A stretch of DNA of 11,461 bases from positions 1-11,461 of the forward strand of contig VAYF01000055.1 of the NCBI GenBank assembly GCA_005883885.1, given 5' to 3'. Position 1 is the stretch's first letter. Each line of letters begins with the position of its first letter. The stretch is from Actinomycetota bacterium (GTDB lineage Bacteria; Actinomycetota; UBA4738; HRBIN12). The translations under genes and the position numbers were made by a program. The notes beneath the pieces were generated by a model that saw only the letters and a list, made by a program, of their open reading frames with translations, was not told where the DNA came from and ran no database searches. Positions 6,802 through 11,461 of this stretch are shown here, one piece after another.

Positions 6802-7719
6802 TCAGGTGGAGGCGATGGCGCTCCGGGCCGCGTCGGGCGAGCCGGCCGCGACCGCTCGCACCGACCCGTCGATGCGTTTCATCAGCTTGGTGAGCACATC
6901 GCCGGGTCCCGCCTCGATGAACGTCGTCGCTCCGGCCCGGGCGAGCGAACGGATCCCGGTGTCCCATCGGACCGGCGACACCAGCTGCAGCGAGACGAGC
7001 TCCCGCAAGCGTCCGGCGTCGGTGATGAGCTCGCCGGCGACGTTCTCCGCGATCGACATCCGCGGATCCCGGATGTCGATCGCGTCGAGCGCTTCGACCA
7101 CGGCCGGCAGGGCCGGCCGCATCAGTTCGCTGTGGAACGCTCCGGCGACCGCCAGCCGAACGGCTCGGACCTTTCGTTCAGCAGCGAGCGCCTCGAGCCG
7201 CTCGATCGCGGGGATCGACCCGCTCGCCACGACCTGGGCGGGGGAGTTCTCGTTCGCGACCACGAGGACGCCGTCCCTGCGGACCTGGTCGCAGAGCTGC
7301 TCGGCATCGGCGGAGCCGATGCCGAGCAGCGCCGTCATCCCACCGGGCTGCTCTTCGCCCGCGCGCTGCATCGCAACGCCGCGGATCACGACCAGCTCCA
7401 GCGCGTCGCGGAGCGACATCGACCCTGCCGCCACCAGGGCCGCGAACTCCCCGAGCGAATGTCCCGCCACCCCGACGGGATCGTCCGGCCCTTCGTTCCG
7501 CATCACCTCGAACGCTGCGACGTCACAGGCGAGCAACGCCGGCTGCGCGAACTCCGTCGTCGCGAGGGCGGCTTCCTCGTGACACGCCAAGACGACGTCT
7601 CGCCCCATCGCATCCGATGCTTCATCGAGCACCGCCCGTCCGGCCGGATCGGAAGCCCAAGGATCAGCCATCCCAAGGAACTGCGATCCCTGCCCAGGGA
7701 ACAAGACGGCGAACGACAT
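6802..7719 (-). CDS. fabD: Malonyl-CoA:acyl carrier protein malonyltransferase
   Basis: FabD moves the malonyl group from CoA to ACP, making the extender used by FabH and FabF. The 305-residue length is typical. It begins with FPGQGSQ (7-13), carries the nucleophile S88 in GHSLGE (86-91), R113 in VIRG, Q162 in SPAQVVASG and the catalytic H196 in GAFHSELM, and ends with the TFIEAGPGDVL block. The ATG gives the family's normal N-terminus (MSFAVLFPGQG). It has no Shine-Dalgarno; a TACGCT box ends exactly 7 bases before the ATG, suggesting a leaderless transcript. It is the first gene of the fab cluster, diverging from mreB across a repeat-filled spacer. The frame stays open far upstream through the repeats and antisense to mreB; that extension is not believed. 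An 8-bp inverted repeat (7101-7108/7112-7119) lies in its codons. Confidence 0.96.
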   Translation of the reverse strand: MSFAVLFPGQGSQFLGMADPWASDPAGRAVLDEASDAMGRDVVLACHEEAALATTEFAQPALLACDVAAFEVMRNEGPDDPVGVAGHSLGEFAALVAAGSMSLRDALELVVIRGVAMQRAGEEQPGGMTALLGIGSADAEQLCDQVRRDGVLVVANENSPAQVVASGSIPAIERLEALAAERKVRAVRLAVAGAFHSELMRPALPAVVEALDAIDIRDPRMSIAENVAGELITDAGRLRELVSLQLVSPVRWDTGIRSLARAGATTFIEAGPGDVLTKLMKRIDGSVRAVAAGSPDAARSAIAST

Positions 7720-7726
7720 ACCGAGC

Positions 7727-7732
7727 AGCGTA
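7727..7732 (-). promoter_or_regulatory. Possible -10 box (TACGCT) for leaderless fabD
   Basis: On the minus strand TACGCT is followed by 7 bases and then the fabD ATG, the spacing expected when transcription begins at the start codon itself. fabD has no Shine-Dalgarno. The corresponding -35 region would fall within the first G-rich repeat, and no TTGACA-like element is visible there. Confidence 0.4.
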
Positions 7733-7734
7733 AT

Positions 7735-7914
7735 GGGAGGGCTGCGGGTCGCGCCTCGCGAAACGGGTGGGGAGGGCGGGGGGGGGTCCCGCGCCTGACG
7801 AAACGGGGGAAGGGCTGCGGGTCGCGCGCCTGACGACGCGGGTGGGGAGGGCTGCGGGTCCCGCGCCTGACGACGCGGGCGGGGAGGGCTGCGGGTCGCG
7901 CGCCTGACGACGCG
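7735..7914. repeat. Five degenerate ~37-bp tandem repeats, G-rich on the plus strand
   Basis: Copies begin at about 7735, 7770, 7808, 7845 and 7882, giving unit lengths of 35, 38, 37, 37 and a partial last copy. The shared core is GGGAGGGCTGCGGGTC followed by (G/C)CGCGCCTGACGACGCGGG; copies 1 and 2 have a GAAACGGG variant at the end, and copies 3-5 have GACGACGCG. Copy 2 has lost the CTGC portion to a G-run. Repeat junctions form four-run G tracts at 7765-7786, 7840-7858 and 7877-7895. There are no unique spacers, so it is not a CRISPR array. Confidence 0.85.
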
Positions 7915-7985
7915 CCGCGAGCGGGGTTGCGTCGACGCGCGAGCGGCGCCGATCGCGGCGACGGCGCCAGCGCGACCCGCAGCCC
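7886..7985. repeat. 16-bp inverted repeat linking the array to the mreB-proximal side
   Basis: GGGCTGCGGGTCGCGC (7886-7901, in repeat copy 5) is the exact reverse complement of 7970-7985. The 68 bases between contain the palindrome GCGTCGACGC (7929-7938) and the stem GGCGCCG/CGGCGCC (7945-7951/7962-7968). Together this could form a large branched structure. The same core in copy 3 could pair with 7970-7985 instead. Confidence 0.75.
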
Positions 7986-8002
7986 GACCTGCAGCCCGAC
8001 CT
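7979..8002. repeat. 12-bp tandem duplication GCAGCCCGACCT x2
   Basis: The 12-mer at 7979-7990 is repeated exactly at 7991-8002. The first copy overlaps the inverted copy of the upstream repeat core. It lies 60-80 bp before the mreB start, in the position of a promoter or activator site, but no function can be assigned. Confidence 0.8.
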
Positions 8003-8033
8003 ATGGCACCCCTATCGTTTCCCCTACCCCCGG

Positions 8034-8063
8034 TTGCCAGGCTCTGTCCGGGTCCTGTTGAAT
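8034..8063 (+). promoter_or_regulatory. Weak candidate mreB promoter
   Basis: TTGCCA (8034-8039) matches five of six bases of a -35 box and is followed after 18 bp by TTGAAT (8058-8063), a poor -10. If used, transcription would start near 8070 and the first usable mreB ATG would be 8083 rather than 8062. Another possible -10, TATCGT at 8013-8018, has no -35 partner. Neither is strong. Confidence 0.2.
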
Positions 8064-9168
8064 GAGCCCCGCGCAAAAACCCATGGCCGAAAGGGTTCAG
8101 CATCCGTCTTCCCCCACGTCCCGTTCCCAGGGGACGGAGGGGGTTCTCGGGTTCCTTGGTCGCGATATGGCGGTCGACCTCGGGACCGCGAACACGCTCG
8201 TCTACGTTCGCGGTCGCGGGGTGGTCCTGAACGAGCCGTCCGTCGTCGCGATCAACACCCTTACCGGCGCCATCCTGGCCGTGGGCGCCGAAGCCAAACG
8301 GATGATCGGGCGCACGCCGAGCCACATCCAGGCCGTCCGACCGCTCAAGGACGGCGTGATCGCCGACTTCGACGTCACGGAGAAGATGCTGCGGTACTTC
8401 ATCCAAAGGGTGCACAAGCGCCGGCTGCTGGCGAAACCGCGTGTGGTCGTCTGCGTCCCGTCGGGGATCACCGGCGTCGAACAACGCGCGGTCGAGGAAG
8501 CGACGATCGCTGCGGGAAGCCGACGCGCCTACATCATCGAGGAGCCGATGGCGGCGGCGATCGGCGCCGGGCTCCCGATCCACGAGCCGACCGGGAACAT
8601 GGTCGTCGACATCGGCGGTGGGACGACCGAGGTTGCGGTGATCTCGCTCGGAGGCATCGTCACGTCGACGAGCATCCGGATCGGGGGAGACGAGCTGGAC
8701 GAGGCGATCATCCAGCACGTCAAGAAGGAGTACTCGCTCTTGCTCGGCGAACGTACCTCCGAAGCGATCAAGCTCGCGATCGCATCCGTCTTCCCCACAC
8801 CGGACGAGCTGGTCGCCGAGATCAAGGGACGCGACCTCGTGTCCGGTCTGCCGAAGACGATCACGATCAGCGCGGAGGAGGTCCGCCGAGCGATCGAGGA
8901 ACCCGTGAACGCCATCATCGATGCGATCAAGACGACGCTCGACCGGACCCCGCCGGAGCTCGCGGCAGACATCATGGATCGCGGGATCGTCCTCACGGGC
9001 GGCGGGGCGCTCCTGCGCGGTCTGGACAAGCGCCTCCGCCATGAGACCGGGATGCCGGTTCGGATCTCCGACACGCCGCTGCAGGCCGTGGTGCTCGGCT
9101 CGGGGAAGTGCCTCGAGGAGTTCGAGGTCCTGCAGCGCGTCCTGGTGAGCCCGAGCAGCCGGCGGTAG
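8062..9168 (+). CDS. mreB: Rod shape-determining protein MreB (bacterial actin)
   Basis: MreB polymerises on the inner face of the membrane and directs the elongation peptidoglycan machinery; in spore-forming actinobacteria it acts in spore-wall building. From ATG 8062 the protein has 368 residues. Actin-fold ATP-site motifs are clear: DLGTANT (39-45), VCVPSGITGVEQRAV (130-144), DIGGGTTEVAVISLGG (183-198), GGDELD (208-213) and the adenosine motif LTGGGALLRGLD (311-322). The conserved fold begins at GFLGRDMAVDLG (residue 30), so about 29 residues of Ser/Pro/Gln-rich sequence precede it. ATG 8083 is an alternative start; ATG 8167 would remove the conserved GFLGRD. Neither upstream ATG has a Shine-Dalgarno, and a GGAGG at 8136-8140 has no in-frame start codon at the right distance. 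mreC follows after 6 bp. Confidence 0.96.
   Translation: MSPAQKPMAERVQHPSSPTSRSQGTEGVLGFLGRDMAVDLGTANTLVYVRGRGVVLNEPSVVAINTLTGAILAVGAEAKRMIGRTPSHIQAVRPLKDGVIADFDVTEKMLRYFIQRVHKRRLLAKPRVVVCVPSGITGVEQRAVEEATIAAGSRRAYIIEEPMAAAIGAGLPIHEPTGNMVVDIGGGTTEVAVISLGGIVTSTSIRIGGDELDEAIIQHVKKEYSLLLGERTSEAIKLAIASVFPTPDELVAEIKGRDLVSGLPKTITISAEEVRRAIEEPVNAIIDAIKTTLDRTPPELAADIMDRGIVLTGGGALLRGLDKRLRHETGMPVRISDTPLQAVVLGSGKCLEEFEVLQRVLVSPSSRR
8111..8143 (+). other. Strong GC hairpin in the mreB 5' coding extension
   Basis: CCCCC (8111-8115) and CGTCCC (8117-8122) pair with GGGACG (8131-8136) and GGGGG (8139-8143), giving an 11-bp stem with one small internal loop and an 8-base apical loop. It lies between the candidate ATGs (8062, 8083) and the first conserved MreB residues. 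The 3' arm contains the only GGAGG in the region. It could be a 5'-region control element, or a by-product of GC-rich coding. Confidence 0.5.
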
Positions 9169-9174
9169 ACCGGC

Positions 9175-10059
9175 GTGGTCACGCGCTCACGCCCCCGCAG
9201 CACGCGGCTGCTCGTCATCGCGCTGGTTTCGGTATCGCTCGCGATCATCACGCTCGACTACCGGGAAGGAGACGCGGGCCCGCTGGCCGAGGCGGGTCGC
9301 TGGACCCAAACCGCGATGGCTCCTCTGCAGCAGGGTGTCTCAACGGTCACGCGCCCTGTCGGGGACTTCTTCTCGGGGCTCGCGCACCTGCCTTCGCTCG
9401 AGCGTGACAACATCGATCTGCGGACGAAGGTCGCGGACCTCCAGACCCAGATCGCCGGTGTCGGGGACATCCAGGACCGACTCCGAACGCTCGAGGACCT
9501 GCTCGGCCTGAAGCGGACCCTCGATCCCGCCGGCGTCCCCGCCGTGGTGATCGGCAACGGGGTCTCGAACTTCGAATGGACGATCACGATCAGTGCGGGA
9601 TCGGATGATGGCGTGGCCGTCGGCCAGCCGGTCGTCGCCGGGTCGGCGACGTCACCGCGTCTGGTGGGCAGGGTCGTTTCCGTCACGCCGGTCTCTTCCG
9701 ACGTGCAGCCCCTGATCGATCAGAACTTCGCGGTCGCGGGACGCCTCAGCACGACCCGGGCGACGGGACTCGTCCGGGGCCGAGGCGAGCAGGACCCCAC
9801 GATGGATGGCATCCCTCAGGACACGCAGATCGCGCTCAACGGCGTTCAGCCCGTCCAGGTCTTCACCGTGAGCTACGAGATCAACGGTCAGCATGGCCGG
9901 TACCCGCCGGGGATCTTGATCGGCGAGGTCTCGAGCGTGATCCAGAGCACCAACGCGCTCGAGACCGCGGTCACCCTTCGACCCGCCGTAGACTTCTCGG
10001 CGCTCGAGTACGTCCTCGTCTACAAGACCGATCAAGCTCCGGGAGGCTCGACGGGGTGA
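9175..10059 (+). CDS. mreC: Rod shape-determining protein MreC
   Basis: MreC is a bitopic membrane protein that links cytosolic MreB to PBP2 outside the membrane and activates elongation. The 294-residue product shows a basic N-terminus, one transmembrane segment (~11-28), a coiled-coil-forming region (~72-113, SLERDNIDLRTKV and QDRLRTLEDLLGLK) and a beta-rich periplasmic-type domain with family phrases such as VSNFEWTITISAGSDDGV and the later PPGILIGEVSSV. The start is GTG at 9175, 6 bp after the mreB stop, with no good Shine-Dalgarno; it gives the right distance to the membrane segment. Its stop overlaps the mreD start by 4 bases (GTGA). The C-terminal tail is short and lacks the long extension seen in some actinobacterial MreC proteins. 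Confidence 0.94.
   Translation: MVTRSRPRSTRLLVIALVSVSLAIITLDYREGDAGPLAEAGRWTQTAMAPLQQGVSTVTRPVGDFFSGLAHLPSLERDNIDLRTKVADLQTQIAGVGDIQDRLRTLEDLLGLKRTLDPAGVPAVVIGNGVSNFEWTITISAGSDDGVAVGQPVVAGSATSPRLVGRVVSVTPVSSDVQPLIDQNFAVAGRLSTTRATGLVRGRGEQDPTMDGIPQDTQIALNGVQPVQVFTVSYEINGQHGRYPPGILIGEVSSVIQSTNALETAVTLRPAVDFSALEYVLVYKTDQAPGGSTG
10041..10046 (+). promoter_or_regulatory. Shine-Dalgarno (GGGAGG) of mreD
   Basis: GGGAGG lies within the last codons of mreC, 9 bases before the GTG start of mreD. It supports the GTG at 10056 as the start and makes mreD one of the few genes here with a clear ribosome-binding site. Confidence 0.6.
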
Positions 10060-10565
10060 TCCGCAGGGTCCTGGCGATCGCCGCGGTCGTGGTGACGGCC
10101 CTGCTCCTGCAGTCGACCGTTTTCGGACAGCTCCGCCTGTTGGGCGTTCGTCCGGAGCTGCTCTACCTCCTGACGATCGCGATCGCGTTGCTCGAAGGGC
10201 CGAACGAGGGCGCGACCGTCGGGTTCGCGAGCGGTCTGGCGCAAGACTTCCTGATGAACGAACCGAAAGGGCTGACCGCGCTCACGCTCACGCTCCTCGG
10301 CTACTCGGTCGGGATGTTCCGTCAGTTCATCGTGTCGCCCTCGCCGCTGGTGCCGACGATCGTCGTGGCGGTCGGAACGGCCGCCGGCGTGGCGTTCTAC
10401 GAGGTCGTGTCGGTCCTGCTCGGGAACTTCCATGAGCGAGCGACCTACGGCGTCCGGGTTGCCGTGCTGACGGCCCTGTACAACGCCGTGCTCACACCGA
10501 TCCTTTACCCGGTCCTGCGACGCATCACCGAGGGGTCCCGACCTCGAAGGGTGGTGCGGTTCTAG
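10056..10565 (+). CDS. mreD: Rod shape-determining protein MreD
   Basis: MreD is a small integral membrane partner of MreC and PBP2 in the elongasome. The 169-residue product is almost entirely hydrophobic, with about five predicted membrane segments (roughly 5-25, 33-48, 70-90, 100-124 and 132-153), and carries the family's GLAQDFLMNEPKGLTALTL-type loop (residues ~60-78), the equivalent of the GLxxDxxxxxPLG signature. The GTG start overlaps the mreC stop (GTGA) and has a GGGAGG 9 bases upstream. Its stop is immediately followed by the ATG of the PBP gene. The short Arg-rich C-terminus is consistent with a cytosolic tail. Confidence 0.93.
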   Translation: MIRRVLAIAAVVVTALLLQSTVFGQLRLLGVRPELLYLLTIAIALLEGPNEGATVGFASGLAQDFLMNEPKGLTALTLTLLGYSVGMFRQFIVSPSPLVPTIVVAVGTAAGVAFYEVVSVLLGNFHERATYGVRVAVLTALYNAVLTPILYPVLRRITEGSRPRRVVRF

Positions 10566-11461
10566 ATGGACAAGATGTCGTCGAGGATCAAAGTGCTTGC
10601 CCTGCTGGTGGCGCTGATGTTCGTCGCGCTCTCGACCCGCCTCTGGTTCCTCCAGGTCCTTGCCACGACCCAGTTCCAGCGGGAGGCCCGGGCCAACAGC
10701 GTCCGGTTCGTCTACACGGAACCGTTGCGTGGCCTGATCTACGACGATCGGAAACGCCCGCTCGTCGAGAACCAGGAGAGCCTCGAGGTCCGGGTGAACC
10801 GTGACGCGATGGGGAACCAGGCCGAGGCCGTCGTCTACCGGTTGGCGCACCTCCTGAACATCCCGGTCCGGGTGCTCGTGGCTCGGCTGCAGGACAAGCG
10901 GTACTACTCGTTCCAGCCGATCCCGGTCGCGGAGTTCGTGCAACCGCGCGTGCGTGACTACATCGCCGAGTACCAGGAGCTGTTCCCCGGCGTCGAAGTG
11001 GTCCCGACGTCGGTGCGCGCGTACCCGCAGGGGCGTACCGCAGCGCACATCTTGGGATACCTCGGTCCCATCTTCGCCAACGAGTACGACAAGCTGAAGA
11101 ACAAGGGGTACCAGCAGTCCGACGTGATCGGGCGCTCGGGTCTCGAGCAGACGTACGAGCGCTACCTCCGCGGCACCCAAGGGATCCAGAAGTTCATCGT
11201 GAACTCCAACGGAGAGACGATCCGCGCCCTCGGGGTGAAGGACCCGACGGCCGGCGACGACCTCCATCTCACGATCGATCTCCGGATCCAGCGAGCGGCC
11301 GAACGACAACTTCGGGAGGGACTCGTCCGGGCACGGGCCGGGACGGATTCGAACCACCGGCCACTGCAGGCGAACGCCGGGGCGGTGATCGTGATGGACG
11401 CGCAGACCGGGGCGATCAAGGCGATGGCGTCGCTCCCGAACTACGACCCGCGCTGGTTGGT
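10566..11461 (+). CDS. mrdA: Penicillin-binding protein 2 (elongation transpeptidase), 5' part
   Basis: This class B PBP cross-links peptidoglycan during cell elongation together with a RodA-type polymerase, normally the next gene. The frame is open for 298 codons and leaves the window before the SxxK active site, so the catalytic residues cannot be checked. Visible parts are a cytosolic N-terminus and membrane anchor (~8-32), the dimerisation domain with RGLIYDDRKRPLVEN (55-69), the RAYPQGRTAAHILGYLG block (151-167), the pedestal signature IGRSGLEQTYERYLRG (188-203) and the start of the transpeptidase domain at AGAVIVMDAQTGAIKAMASLPNYDP (271-295). The ATG directly follows the mreD stop codon; a second ATG three codons later is also possible. 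There is no strong Shine-Dalgarno, so translation is probably coupled to mreD. Confidence 0.94.
   Translation, partial: MDKMSSRIKVLALLVALMFVALSTRLWFLQVLATTQFQREARANSVRFVYTEPLRGLIYDDRKRPLVENQESLEVRVNRDAMGNQAEAVVYRLAHLLNIPVRVLVARLQDKRYYSFQPIPVAEFVQPRVRDYIAEYQELFPGVEVVPTSVRAYPQGRTAAHILGYLGPIFANEYDKLKNKGYQQSDVIGRSGLEQTYERYLRGTQGIQKFIVNSNGETIRALGVKDPTAGDDLHLTIDLRIQRAAERQLREGLVRARAGTDSNHRPLQANAGAVIVMDAQTGAIKAMASLPNYDPRWL

Larger units (their letters stand above)
7720..8061. other. Divergent fabD/mreB intergenic spacer without a gene
   Basis: These 342 bp separate the divergent fab cluster and mre operon. No credible coding sequence is seen. From left to right the spacer holds a putative fabD -10 box, five degenerate G-rich tandem repeats, a palindrome GCGTCGACGC (7929-7938), a 7-bp stem (7945-7951/7962-7968), an inverted copy of the repeat core (7970-7985), a 12-bp tandem duplication (7979-8002), and a pyrimidine-rich stretch leading to mreB. 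Both operons' promoters most likely lie here. Confidence 0.8.

Noticed and set aside
7735..7914. CRISPR array
   Set aside because: Units are contiguous and degenerate with no unique spacers, and no cas genes are present.
7720..9042. Minus-strand frame continuing upstream of fabD through the repeats and antisense to mreB
   Set aside because: It would add over 400 residues of Pro/Arg/Asp-rich sequence before a complete FabD with a normal N-terminus. The long open frame is a by-product of high GC.
10032..11357. 441-codon minus-strand frame opposite mreD and pbp2
   Set aside because: It is Arg/Asp/His-rich with no recognisable domain and lies antisense to two clear genes.
1..11461. tRNA, rRNA, insertion sequence, prophage or toxin-antitoxin genes
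   Set aside because: I saw no sequence supporting any of these; the window is core metabolism and cell-wall genes.

Overview
The window is GC-rich, roughly two-thirds G+C by eye. It is densely packed with housekeeping genes and looks like a chromosomal core region of an actinobacterium (Actinomycetota). The main reasons are the gene order and the MreB sequence. The order folC, ndk, mreB, mreC, mreD, pbp2 is, from memory, the Streptomyces-type order (valS-folC-DUF4233-ndk-mreBCD-pbp2-sfr), and MreB resembles the streptomycete protein. Frequent GTG/TTG starts and several starts without a Shine-Dalgarno sequence fit this. The exact lineage cannot be read from the window.

Left part (1-3421, plus strand): the last codons of an upstream gene (valS by synteny only) overlap folC (folylpolyglutamate/dihydrofolate synthase). 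Then come ndk (nucleoside diphosphate kinase) and a cytosolic-looking serine hydrolase of the beta-lactamase/penicillin-binding fold with a two-part C-terminal region.

Middle (3441-7719, minus strand): a complete type II fatty-acid synthesis cluster read as fabD-fabH-fabG-acpP-fabF. It supplies malonyl transfer to carrier protein, first condensation, ketoreduction, the carrier itself, and elongation. Dehydratase and enoyl reductase genes are not here, and no regulator gene lies beside it. The cluster meets the serine hydrolase gene tail to tail over a 19-bp gap that folds into a GC hairpin.

Divergent spacer (7720-8061, 342 bp): no gene. It holds five degenerate tandem copies of a ~37-bp G-rich repeat with G-quadruplex-like runs, an inverted copy of the repeat core, a 12-bp tandem duplication and possible promoters.

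Right part (8062-11461, plus strand): mreB, mreC, mreD and the first 298 codons of a class B PBP2-type transpeptidase, the cell elongation (rod) module, in tight translationally coupled order; the last gene runs off the window.

The proteins are all recognisable families; I see no undescribed multi-gene system. The less expected signals are non-coding or overlaid on coding sequence: two long perfect inverted repeats inside folC and the serine hydrolase gene, the repeat array in the fabD/mreB spacer, a hairpin inside an unusual MreB N-terminal extension, and the placement of a fatty-acid cluster inside an otherwise conserved folC-ndk-mre neighbourhood.
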